DNA from: Paramacrobiotus metropolitanus
Lineage: Eukaryota > Tardigrada > Eutardigrada > Parachela > Macrobiotidae
Direction: 5' to 3'
NCBI RefSeq assembly: GCF_019649055.1
Contig: NW_026570246.1
Coordinates: 434,001-498,000 of the forward strand
Length of the DNA stretch: 64,000 nt
This document shows positions 1 through 11,145 of the stretch, in pieces. The translations under genes were made by a program, and so were the position numbers. Each line of letters starts with the position of its first letter. The first letter of the stretch is position 1. The notes beneath the pieces were generated by a model that was not told the DNA's origin, made no database searches, and was given only the letters and a program-made list of their open reading frames with translations.

Positions 1-203
1 CGCTAACAAAATACACACTCAAATTGCTTTGGTTATGCCACATATATTAATTCTAATTAATAAACTTCACGCAAGCAGAAACCGATAGGAAGCAGCAATT
101 GCATACAGGCTTGTAATAGCAATACGTACAAGTATATTTATATGCTAAGCATGGTGCATTTTGTGCAGAACTGATATCGTTTATTAGATAACTATAATCT
201 TAC

Positions 204-3200
204 GTAGTTCTTTGCGTAAAATTCTGACTTGACCGGTTGTATGTCATCTTTTGTTCCGCGAACACGACCCAGCCAGGCAACTTTCCCGTATTGCATACGG
301 AAGGCGAAGGTCAATAGTGAATACAGAACCCCAATGGCCAGACCCAAATCCACATCTAACAGCAGAGTTCCCAGAAAGGTCACGATAAAAATTGACTGAA
401 AAAAGAAGCCAATGCACATTCCGCAGGGAAGTATGAATGAGTAATGGTATAAAAATTGGCAGTGATTTCGTACCGCATCAATCAGGGAGATTTTCCATAG
501 TCGCACAACATCTGTCACTTGCTTGAGCATCCCAATTAATGCCACCATAATCACAGAGCCCAGAACGGCACGAGGCAGTGGCTCGAGGTATTTTCCAAGA
601 GCCACCAGGACAATTAATACGATTACAGCTGACACGTAGCTCACCACCTAAAATGTTCCAAAGCTATACACGGACTAAAACATGGGCATGAATTTCTCGT
701 TCACACAAGTTAAATACGTATTTTCCATTTTAGACCGTTTGAAACTTATATAAAAAGCCACAAAGTAATCGGTTCACGGTAATCGGCTGCAAATTTGAAA
801 AGTTTAGTTGATTACCGATGTAGAAATTCAACGACGAAACAAAATTACCAGTGTAATTTACGCACTGGTATTCTTAATGAGCAGTCACCTGAGTGGATCC
901 ACCTACGGATTCTTGAACTGCACTACGCGCAAGCGCTCCCCGTCGCGGGGATGCTCCAGAAGAATGCACCGAACACGTTGGCCGCGCCGAGTGCAATTAA
1001 CTCCTGGTTGGCGTCGACCTTGTAATGGTGTTTACTAGAGAAGATCTTCGTCAACGAGATGAGAATGGCCGAGGCAACAATGGCCAGGCTGAAGCTACGG
1101 CCCAGTATTTCCGGTATAATCTTGTAGGATGGAACTTGCGGTGCCGGCAGCCCGGTGGGAATGCGACTGACCGTTGACACACCCCATCGACATGATAAGT
1201 CCAAATAATGCGAAGCCAGTGTTGCAAAAATTATCTGTAACGCAATCGACCAGCAAAATTAAAAGTGCTCTCATTAGCTGTATATATAAAATACAATACT
1301 ATCTGATTCGATTCGCAGAACAAAACCGATTGTATGATGATTCATGGCGATAACACAAACAATGGTCAACACACCCACACGGGCAGCCTCGACCTTACCA
1401 CTATCAGTTCAATAGGAAGTGGGATTTTTTATGATCTTCATGATACGAGGATTCTGATTAATGAACGTCCGGACCAAATACAGTATGGTGATGCAGATTA
1501 TGGAAACTATCAGCGTCGGAATATGGACGGTGGTGATTTGAGCGAAGAAGTCATAGTAAAACTGTAATTTTCAAAGGCCATGATTCAGCTTACGTAAGGG
1601 TATTTGGCTATACAAAAATGCAACACAATCAGAATTAAAGATATGCAGCAAAATTCACTTTTAGTATAAGCAACCATTGTGAGACTGCCACTGAATGGCA
1701 TAAGCAAAACTTTACGGATGCCAGTGAAATCTTAAATGCGAAGGTCCACAACGCCGTAAAATAAACCAAATTTCAACTGCAAAAATTTCCCAGACCTCCT
1801 GATTTCTGCTCTTTTATGCAAAGGACGTATAGTAAATTTGTATTTTTCTAGAGTGAGTAATTACAATGACACAGTTAAACCCACCAATACAAAATAGCAA
1901 GCATCCGTTTTACTACAACATTGCTTACGTAAATCAGCTTCAAGGGTCCATAGCGTTCATTCAATCCGCGCATCCCAAAAACTAATTTCACTTGACTGGT
2001 AAAGACGTGAAAAGCTGCCGCACATGTAAATCTGCTTCAGAAAAAATACTGCATTAGTAAATACGTATTTGAAAGGCTGCTTGCCTCGATAAAGGATTAA
2101 TGAATGCTGTTTTAAGTTGTAAATGTATGTGCAGGTGCGTACTGTGCTTAGGTTCCTGCCAACGCATGCATTTAAGTTACTAACAGTGCTTGTACGCTGC
2201 GTACCCTTTTACAAGATGATCAGAAAGGAAGACCGCTAGATGACCAAATCGGAAAATTCCGAACAAAATCTGTAGAATGCAATTCCGCTTATTACCGCGG
2301 CAATATGACAAGTTTTGCTCAAGTGCGGTGACCTTTACCTCCCATATTCCTGTAGCTAACGTTATCGCCATCATGACTTCCACTCGAATTTCCATAGGGA
2401 CCAAATCGTTTGGTGATGACTGTGAAGAATTCGTATGAGCCTGTCCTGGTGTACTGACGTTACTGCGTGACGCATATAATTCTCGTCCAACTGAGTGGAC
2501 AATTCCACCGGTCATAAGGCTGGTCACCGCAAAAGTTCCTACAACATTTATGCATGTAGATGAGTCTGTGATACTGCAGTTGTATGGTATCTGTACTTTG
2601 CGCGCAACAAAAATACTACGAGTAATGCAGCGATGATCCGAGAAATAAGGGCAGCTTTACCAAAAACTTAAAACTAGAACGTGCAATCGATTTTAGACCA
2701 GCTTCTGCGGGCACGGCATGGCCGGAGCGTAGGAGCAGTAATGGTAAAACAATGCCGGTTATTGGAAGTGGTGAAGTAGCGCAAATCTAACTTTACGTAA
2801 ATCAATATACGAGTATATATGTACAAAGAAAACATACAGATACGTACCTACGGATGCATGCTGAGACGTGCATATGAGCGAATAGATGAGCACCGGAAAA
2901 AAGGAAGTATATCTAAAACCAAACTTTATTAAAGCATAAAGATAAGTAAATATTATAGTGAAATCGTGATTGACTATCAAGGTCCACAAAAATCGGCTGG
3001 AACAACTGATTTGAAGCCAATGCAGAAGAAACCAGAGTAACACAACTTCAACGTACACTGGACGAATTACAAAGTACACAACAGCCAAGCCAAAGTCACC
3101 AACTATGAAAAATCCACAGAATCATTTTTGCACAACTTGAATATGAGGGTTCACAAAAATATTGGGAGACCACTCTGTTCGCAACCTTTCTCATCAATTT

Positions 3201-4433
3201 ACAACCTCTCGCACTGGCTTTTACTCCGTGCAATACCTTTAGGCCGCATTGCTTTTTGTACCATTTATTACGTTTTAGTTTTTTCGCTTCGCTACCTTTC
3301 GCTTTTCACGTTCTCCCATGAGCCCCAGTGGAAAGAATTTCGCAATTTATTTCCGTACTATATGCAAAAAGATCACATAAGAATACTGTAGCAGAACTAT
3401 GCAAACCTAAATTACTAGATTCTGTGTCCAAAACTCGACTGCGGAGAAAACATAATAATAGATCTGTGCGCTATTTGTGAAATATTTGTAGCAGCATCGT
3501 TTTACGAAACCCTAAGAAAACTTGGATAGAAATAATTTTAAAACAAACTGCTGTGGCGGAACTTAAGCAATAAGTTCCATTTCAACACTTGCCGGTAAAA
3601 CAGTTTAAAGGATTTCAAGCCAGCATCGGAAAAGATTGCGCACGCTATGAAATGCAGTGTCAAAAGTTAGTGCACGGAGTGAAAGGTAGTGCGAAAGGTT
3701 GTGAACCGATTGAAAGGTTATTGAAAGGTGGTGAACGGAGTGGTCACCAAAATGTTGGCGCTGCCTCAAATCGGACAATACGCTGCTGAATATGAGTGTA
3801 ATTAATAATACACTCACAATCCGTATATCGACTCCGTGCCAGCGAGAACTCCATACGCCATTCCTGCAGCAGTTAAGGGTTATCTGTATTAATTCATCGT
3901 TTTTAATTGTTGTAAGGTGGAATACGGAATACCTTGTGGAATATTTAAGATGCCGACAGTAAACCCTGCAAAAAACACCGATGTCTGGTACATGCCAATG
4001 TTTGCTCTTCCACAGGCACTTTCACACAACGTTTTATAAAGATCTTTTCCGACAAAAACACAAGAAAATTTCCTACAGCAAGTTACCTAAAACCTAGGGG
4101 CAAGAATTCCTGCGGCCGGCACGTGAAATGCCTTTACCCATTTCAAAGGTCATCAGTAGATGAGTGGTGATATTAATGTTTTGTTAAGTGGTGTGTAAGC
4201 ACAATGTACCGTACATAAATGCACTAACCAGATATCAGATCTCCGACCAAGCATTTCTTGATGTTATAATGGAAAAGCCAGTCGGTGATGGGCAGTATTC
4301 GGTAGAGAATATCGCGAGCCACTTTGGGAGTACACTTGGTGCCATGGATTCTGCTGTGCAGTCGTGACCGCAACTGATTCACTAAACGACTCCATGGTGT
4401 GGCAATGTGCGGTTCTTGCTGGGCTTCGCTCAT
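204..4433 (-). CDS. SLC26-family anion transporter (sulfate permease), 3' end outside window, two frameshifts
   Basis: Membrane anion exchanger or sulfate transporter of the SLC26/SulP family. Exons on the minus strand: 4229-4433, 3933-3965, 3818-3863, 2848-2912, 2339-2538, 2205-2269, 1929-2031, 1399-1561, 889-1234, 474-647 and 204-395, all with GT-AG borders and agreeing phases. Hallmarks in order: GMAYGVLAG, TSFFPVLIYSLICTSQHASV, the FRFGHLAVFLSDHLVKG segment, TCAAAFHVFTSQVK, IPTGLPAPQVPSYKIIPEI, NQELIALGAANVFGAFF, and EPLPRAVLGSVIM. The last exon ends at a clean donor after AKNY, so the rest, including the STAS domain, lies left of the window. The start at 4433 is the best ATG in frame; an overlapping frame upstream (4434-4536) also looks protein-like, so the true N-terminus is uncertain. 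Exon 1399-1561 has one extra A in a run of six, and exon 889-1234 one extra base near 945. Each shifts the frame inside conserved sequence, so this is either a young pseudogene or an assembly error. Confidence 0.88.
3167..3745. repeat. foldback repeat inside an SLC26 intron
   Basis: A stretch of about 75 bases at 3170-3240 recurs as an imperfect reverse complement at about 3660-3745. Both arms carry CACTC-GTTC-ACCTTTC blocks and a shared CTCCGTGCA motif. They enclose a loop of roughly 400 bases, in the intron between the exons at 3818-3863 and 2848-2912. The right arm is itself built from short near-repeats of ACCTTTC. It is probably a decayed miniature foldback element; I could not define its ends. 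Confidence 0.55.
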
Positions 4434-5453
4434 GATAATAAACTAGCACTTCGTACGGCAGTTCCATATAATCGTCATAAGGTATGCAGAATTTTTGTGG
4501 AACCGCGCTATTCCAGACTTGCGCACCTATGGGCAAAAAATGGATTAACTTAACAATAAGAAGAACGTCTTTGTAATGGTTTTCGATTTTCGAGCTCTAC
4601 TTTGGCAGTAACATCTGTAATAAATGATGCCGTATGACTCCAGACTTTAGCCATTTGCGCTTACAAGTTTTGGTTGGTATTACACTATTACTGTTACCAA
4701 TAAATCAAACGCCTCGCATCACTAACGAGCTTGCATGTGATCAATTTTATATTTATTCGTATTGATTTTATATTTGCTGTTAGTTTATACCGTTATGTCC
4801 ATCGTGCCAAAATTTTCGGAGAAGAACGGAAGAGTAAGTAGCTGAAAAGTGGAAAGCAGTTTGTACAAAGTACAAACAGCGCCGAAAAATGCAAATCTAC
4901 TTCTTAATCAACTGAATAAATTAGTAATTTGGCTGAAACTCGAAAACAAAGCACCTTTTGTGTCAACATAAATCAAAATCGGTGTGAAATAATTGCAGTT
5001 AATTATGGTCAGATTAATTATGTCTACAGTTACGTCTGCTAAAAAATCTGAAAACCTATCGCGCGTTTATTCAAGAAATCCGTTCGTTTAATAGTCGGCA
5101 AGACGACAATTCGGATCGTACTCGCACAAAGCAGTGACTAACACATTTCACAGCCCAAACGAAACTATAAGTATAACTTTCTTGGAATGTACAGAGCAAG
5201 CGGTAACCTACTGGATTTTAATTATCCTACTAAAGTACCCACATTCTGTTAGTAATCTGCAACCGAATGCATCAACTTTATTTCGTTGCTAGCGGTCCAA
5301 ACGCGTTTACAGGCCGAGTCGACACAGTTTGTGCAGATGTTCAACAACAGTTCAACCCCAACATGACATCGAAGTATAACTAAATCATATAATACAGATA
5401 TTTGTATTAACAAAAAAACGTAAACTCGTACTTCCGTTATTCTGTTCATTGAA
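4434..5453. other. interval between SLC26 and TAF1B
   Basis: This interval separates the 5' end of the SLC26 gene from the 3' end of TAF1B, both on the minus strand. It should hold the SLC26 promoter and first untranslated sequence and the TAF1B 3' untranslated region. A reverse-strand AATAAA-type signal (TTTATT on the plus strand, about 5278) lies about 175 bases past the TAF1B stop. No further gene is evident. Confidence 0.5.
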
Positions 5454-8007
5454 TCATTCCCCTTGCCGCATTCGCTTAATTCGACTGAACGCTTTTCCCA
5501 GTTTTCCGCAGACAGGGTTCCTGGGGAACAGACCTAATTCAAGGTAATAGAGCTGTCCCAGCAGCGACTCCGGACTCTGCTCGATCATCTCCGCGCAAAC
5601 CCGAATCAGCCATTTCATCGATTCCGAATTTAAATGGCACAGCTGATGCTCAGATGTACCCCCGCGATAACTATGAGCACGCAAGGGAAAAGCCAAATCA
5701 TCGCATCCGTTCTGCGCCGCCTGGATGCGTCCCAGACACGATTCCGCTTTTTCCGTCTCCTCATCCACAACTTTCCATCCCTTGGGGACTGCTTTATTCG
5801 GCAGAAGATGTCTCAGTTGGTGATCCTTAAAGTCGGTCAACAGGACAAGATATTTCGAGCTGAGCGCTTCACTGTGGGCGCGGAATGGCCGGTATGTCGG
5901 TGGAAGAAGTATAAGATCGTCCGCTTTTGGTTCGCGATTATCACGCAGCTGTTGGCTAAATGCGCTCTGCAACCCTTGATGACACTGTTCACTGCTGTCA
6001 CTTTCCTTCTCAACGGGATCGGCTGGCGACGAATTTCGCTTCATCACAGCAAGAGAAGGAGCAGGACAAGATTCACCGAAAAGAACGGTGTGCCGGAACA
6101 AGTGCAGACGGCGCGCACTCATATATTTCATCCATTTCTAAAAAACGGGAACAACTGTTATCACACAAACAGCGACAAGAAAGTCGCATATAAAGCTTAA
6201 AAGCGGGTTAGATAAAAAAATATTACAGGCAGTTGCTGGTGCTTGTCTTGAAAGATAAACATAAACAACGAGATCGAGAATCGGATGCATTGTGACTGCA
6301 TGTTGTATCATAATCTGACCTGTCGCACAATTGCAACGTAAAACTTTCTACTGTAGTTTGCTTTTTCCTATTGCAGTAACTTCGCAGTACCAAACTGGTC
6401 AAAACAAACCGAACTATTTCGTCGATTTTCACTGCAGTACAACTATTGCAACAAGTTTTAGAACAGAATACATACTCGTATGCAAGTCACATTATGAAAC
6501 AATAACTCGACGATCCGCAACATAACATTACTTTACAGAACAGGGGTGCCTCAATTTCGGTTGTTCTTGTTACATGTATAAACTTACGTCGAAATCAAAA
6601 AGCTGTACAGCTGGTTTGCGTATTAACTTCTGCAGTTTGTGCGTATTTTTGGTAATCTTCTGTTCCGCCATTCCATCCAACCCAAACAGCGCACGAATAA
6701 CATAAATAATCAGGCTTATAACAAATGCTTCCACATTTATCGCTCTTCTGCCTGTTTCGGTGCCGCTGCTTCCTCGCAACTCAACATCAAACTCCAGCAT
6801 ATTCGCTTTTTCCGCCAGTGCAACAACCATCGGCAAAATAGCATCCGGAAGATTTAATTCCATAATAAACCGCTCAATCACCGGTACCACAGACATTTTC
6901 GGAAGACCACCCGCTTCAATCCCAAACAGTTTGCACAATGCAATAAAATGGAATTCCAGTTCCGCATAGCTGGGTACATTTGCTTCCTTCGTATGAATTC
7001 CCGTCATTGCCTTAAAAATTTCGTACGATCTGGGCGGTAGCGCGGGATTAGAGTAGGGCAACTGCAGAGCACGCATCCAGCGGATGAGATCACTGGTCAG
7101 GATATCCGGATGACAAATATGCAAGGATAAAATCAAAATGGCAACGACACGCGGAAGAAGCAGTCGTTCAGGTGCATCGACGATGTCCGACGCTAATACG
7201 ACGGTTGTGAGCGTCTTCTGCGGCGGACGGGGAGTTCGCCGCCGCGAAGGGACTTTCGCGGGGCCGTCGTCCGGAACCTCTGCATGCTCCGATTGCCAGA
7301 ATTTCAAGACAAACTGCACCTCCTTGGAGGGGACGCCAATTAAATGTGAAAAGTCGTTCTCTCGCAAAATCCCCAGCCAGTGTTGATTCTGCATCAGAGT
7401 GGTCTCCACGCCGGCAGAAACATCAGGCAGGGCTATCGATAAGTAACTGAAACACAGAAAAAACACATCAGAAGCCGCCCAAAAAAGATTTACTTACTAT
7501 TAACTCTTGCAGCACAGTGCAACTAACAAGAAAATTCAAAACGACGCAATCACTGACTGTTTTTAATTACATAAAAAAATATGAGTGAATGTTTTTAATT
7601 ACATAAAAAAATATGAGTGAATCAAAGTTTGGTTTAAAATCCAAATTATAAATAAAAAAAACTGTCAAAACAGTAGACGCATACCTGAACCAAATATTTT
7701 TAACCGCTTTGCGCAGCTGCTTTGGTGCGCCAGCTTTGGAAACAAGAAAATCCACCTGCATCCGCAGAATTTCATCCGCGACCACGAACGAGCACTCTTT
7801 ATCCAAACGCTCGAAAGTACTGCCTTGACGTTCGCTAGAAAAATCATTTCCTATGGAAGAACGGCTCGCTTCAGTTCGACGCTTCGTTCTTTCGCGCAGC
7901 GTACCACTCTGTGGGCTTTTCGCGTGACTCGAATTGCGCAGGATACTCGGCGGAGTTTTTGACGGCCCGCTCTCATCGCGAACTGCCGTATTCGATAGGG
8001 ATGCCAT
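5454..8007 (-). CDS. TAF1B: TAF1B / Rrn7-like RNA polymerase I initiation factor subunit
   Basis: Subunit of the selectivity factor (SL1) that brings RNA polymerase I to rDNA promoters, acting in the nucleolus as a TFIIB-like factor. Three exons: 7685-8007, 6588-7446 and 5454-6137, with donors GTATGC and GTAAGT and acceptors TTTCAG and TTTTAG. Spliced length is 621 residues, close to the roughly 590 of the human protein. Exon 1 ends in the conserved helix QVDFLVSKAGAPKQLRKAV. Exon 2 contains HPDILTSDLIRWMRALQLPY, the cyclin-fold landmark of the family, then YVIRALFGLDG. Exon 3 is more divergent. The N-terminus is Ser/Arg-rich and I see no CxxC-CxxC zinc ribbon, which other TAF1B proteins carry. 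Either an upstream exon is missing from this model or the ribbon is lost. It is transcribed divergently from RAB5IF. A partial copy lies at 21.6-22.3 kb. Confidence 0.82.
7567..7630. repeat. exact 32-base tandem duplication in TAF1B intron 1
   Basis: Two consecutive identical copies of a 32-base unit beginning GTTTTTAATTACAT lie just inside the first TAF1B intron. The identity points to a very recent slippage or duplication event. No coding effect. Confidence 0.85.
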
Positions 8008-9082
8008 TTTCCAGCCCGCTCAGCGCAATCCGTAAGCAGTTATGCCATCCGGGAACGCAGTGTATGGAAATCAAGCTTAAGCGGTGTACGATTCTGGCGC
8101 GTCCACAGCTAGAACTCTCGTTACTTTTGAGGTGCTGCAGCGGATCAGTACAGCTGAAAAACAGCGATATCCCACGAAGTGGAAGCAGTACTGCGCGAAA
8201 GAAACAGATAAGCCACGTGAATGCTAATAGCGCTCCGCGCGAATGCTTCTGCCGAGAGCATTCACGAAGACCGGAAATGAATGCCTCAATAATACAATTA
8301 CCGAATGGATGGACGGATAACAGTCATAACATCGTAGACCGCAGTTACCTATGTTAAGTACTGCTGCATTCAAAAATCACATCCGGTTGCGAAACATGGC
8401 AAGCAAAATTATTTTCGAGCTAATTACAGTAATAACTGGCACAGAGCTATCACATTACCCGGTGTATACAATTCGAACTTTTTCGGCTGCCATGACAAAA
8501 CTAACAGCAGCCGATTATTTCCAGAAAAGCGGAAATACTGTACCTGCTTGGCAATCCGGAATTCTAAATCCTTCGACTCCTTCGCACAGTGCAAAGGACG
8601 GAAACGTTGTGGTGATTACATGATTTGCATCTTCCAATAATCACATCATCCCACGTTTGCGTCGAATCCAGATAAAACCACAGATTCTTTAATGGGCACA
8701 AACAGAAGAAAACTGATCGAACTTACGAGAAAGTGTAACAAAAATGTGAAAAGTGTGCTTGTAAATTGTAACTCGGGGCTTTCCCTTAGGCAATTTTTTT
8801 AACATTTACCAGGCCGACCGCTGGGCATTTGTCGTAGCAGTCAACCTCCAGCGGGCGACGGACAACAGGTGCTCATACCAGTTGCGAAACCTACGCACCT
8901 CACTCAAAATCTCTCTAATGTAAAAAAACAGAGCCCAGAATTCGCACCTTGTTTTTAAACTCGTAAAGTCTAAAGAACTATTTATAACCCCACAATCACC
9001 AAACATCTCCTAAGTTGTCTCATAGTGTTTTATAGTGCAGTAAGTTTGGTAGGGTGGGAGCCGGGCGTGTGTTTGGACAGCG
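8008..9082. promoter_or_regulatory. divergent intergenic region between TAF1B and RAB5IF
   Basis: About 1.07 kb separates the start codons of TAF1B (minus) and RAB5IF (plus), so both promoters should lie here. Part of the interval (about 8340-8880) recurs, diverged, at 22.29-22.93 kb next to the partial TAF1B copy, showing that the duplication carried flanking DNA. I see no confident promoter motif and no other gene. Confidence 0.5.
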
Positions 9083-9694
9083 ATGGAAAACCAGACTAAG
9101 CGACGGAAAGACGAGGAACCCGAAGTGCCGTCAGTGTGGAAGCGAGCATTCCAGCGATCAGCTGTTTGGCCGGATAAGGTATAATCGACTAGGAAAGCTG
9201 CTAACATTTTTGCAGACGATACGAAACGGTGCTTCAATATTCACGGGATTTGGGTTTTTGCAGGATGAGTTATTAGACGTGATTTACTGGCTACAGCAAG
9301 TTCTGGCGCTGTGCGTCGGATTGGGTTGTGGATTAGTGCCTGTTAAAGGATTTGTGGGGTTTGCAATGTTAGTGTGGTCATTCTTGCTTGATCCTCCGAG
9401 AAGTTCCGTTTCTAATGGTGCTCTTTTGTTTCAGATATGCAGCATGCTCATGTTTATCGGTTATTTGGTACTCAACAAATTTCCAAGAAGTTGATCTCGA
9501 AGACACATTTGGCGACAAAACCACGGTTTTGAAGGAAGGTTTTCCCAGTTCTTTGGCCACATTTTTGGTGAGTCGCGGCTAGAAGATAATGAAGTTAATA
9601 TTTTTTATCTGGATTTCGGAGAGATGTGCTTTAGGTGATTGCTAATGGCAGATTGAACCTCATCTTCTCATTTTTAATCTTGCGTTTTTGTTAA
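9083..9694 (+). CDS. RAB5IF: RAB5IF-like (Rab5-interacting factor) small membrane protein
   Basis: Small multi-pass ER membrane protein of the RAB5IF/C20orf24 family; the human member partners the translocon in multipass protein insertion. Exons 9083-9178, 9264-9367, 9435-9567 and probably 9635-9694, phases agreeing, giving about 130 residues, the usual family size. The conserved junction WPDK|DELLDVIYWLQQ matches the family signature W-DKDEFLDVIYW. It is followed by a hydrophobic segment ending GLVPVKGFVGFA, then a second, and the EGFPSSLATFL motif that opens the last membrane segment. The final exon is the weakest part: its reading frame continues hydrophobically but lacks the family's usual W-I-I-F-Y-T ending. 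Without that splice, the frame stops at 9582. The first 30 residues are charged (KRRKDEEPE) and predicted cytosolic. Confidence 0.82.
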
Positions 9695-11145
9695 TTAGTA
9701 AGGTGTATGTAATTTTTTCTACTGTTTTAAAAAATTTCTTTTTTGTCTTACATTAGTCTGTATTATTTAAGGATCGCTACGGAGTCCGGTCTGTAAAAGC
9801 ATTCCCACCTGTAGGATTTTCAAAATTTGGTTTAGTGAGCGTGAAACCTGCTCGAAAATAGGAGGATGTTTTAATTCGACATTTTTGGTGGAATTGTTGC
9901 TTTTGATTTTCGTAATTAAGGATACGAGACTACTCAAGACATTTTTCGGGAAACGTAGTTCGTGATGATTGGTCTTTGTATTTTGTATAGGAGTTGTTTT
10001 TTAAGATGTTGTTTTTAAGCTTTTGTGATATCATTAATTAGGATTCGGTTGCGAAAGTTTTAATTCAGTTTCCTTGAGTCTGAATGTACATGCATAATGC
10101 ATTTACAATTAAGTACATAATGCTGTTTTCGCATGCTGGATCAGCCCGGCTTTCTGCACAAAGTGTTATTATAGTACAGTACGCTTCTTCAGGGAAAAAG
10201 AAATGTACGGTTCGAAACTTGATTGTTTATAAATTTTGTTAGTATAATTGCGCACAAACTGGCATTCTAAGGGATGGGTTGCATAAGAAAAACGAAGGTT
10301 TTATTGCAACAATTTCGATGCGTCACGCTTAATAAGTGGATACGCAGGGCAATTTTTCCGATATGCTGATGATGACTTTTTTACGGCGTCCACCAGTCTA
10401 GTTTACGGCGCACGACTGGTATGCGGAAAAATAAGCGATTGTGTTGTGTATCATTTCATTAGCTTTTTTATCCGCTTAGCAGATCATTTCGAACATACCT
10501 GATCATCAATCATACCATCATAAAAACGAGCGTTTATCATTCCCAAGTGCTCGACTTGAAAGCGTTTTCACTGCGGCATCCATGTCAGATTCATTATCAA
10601 AATAATGCTACTCTGATTTCGCTAGAGACCGCTGTGCTTTTTACAGGTGACCTGGATTATTGTCTACACGGCCATGCATGCTCAGTGACAGGTTTGAAGA
10701 TTCCATTTGAGTATTTGGAGAGCCTGCTCTCGTTTGCGACCGAATGCTGCTCATTGTGATAGGAAGTGAAATGGCCCGCTGCTCTGCACAGACGTCTGAC
10801 AATTGTTGTTTTTTTTCTGGTGACGCATGATGCAGGCCTTGGTCGATTGGTCTTGGTCTTGTTCAACTAATTTGCAATTTTTTGGATGTCTGTGTCGAAT
10901 TGCTCGTGAATACGTTTTTTTCACGATTGATTTCTGACTATTTATTACTTGTTGTCCGTGTTGAATTTTAATTTGTTAACGAGTTATAAAGAAATCACAG
11001 TTTCAAATACACAGCTTTATTGCTCTCAGTGTTATTACGTCTTTTGCAGCATGATTAACATAACAAAAAATACTTAAATTTAATTTACTGTACAAAGAAA
11101 AATTTGCAGGTAAAATTTTTCAGAAAGGCAGCAGTAATTGTGTTA
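9695..11145. other. convergent intergenic region
   Basis: Between the 3' ends of RAB5IF (plus) and the RalGDS-like gene (minus). A reverse-strand AATAAA signal (TTTATT at about 11016-11021) fits the polyadenylation site of the RalGDS-like transcript. A short open frame at 10547-10759 shows no recognisable protein. Otherwise T-rich, apparently non-coding DNA. Confidence 0.5.
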
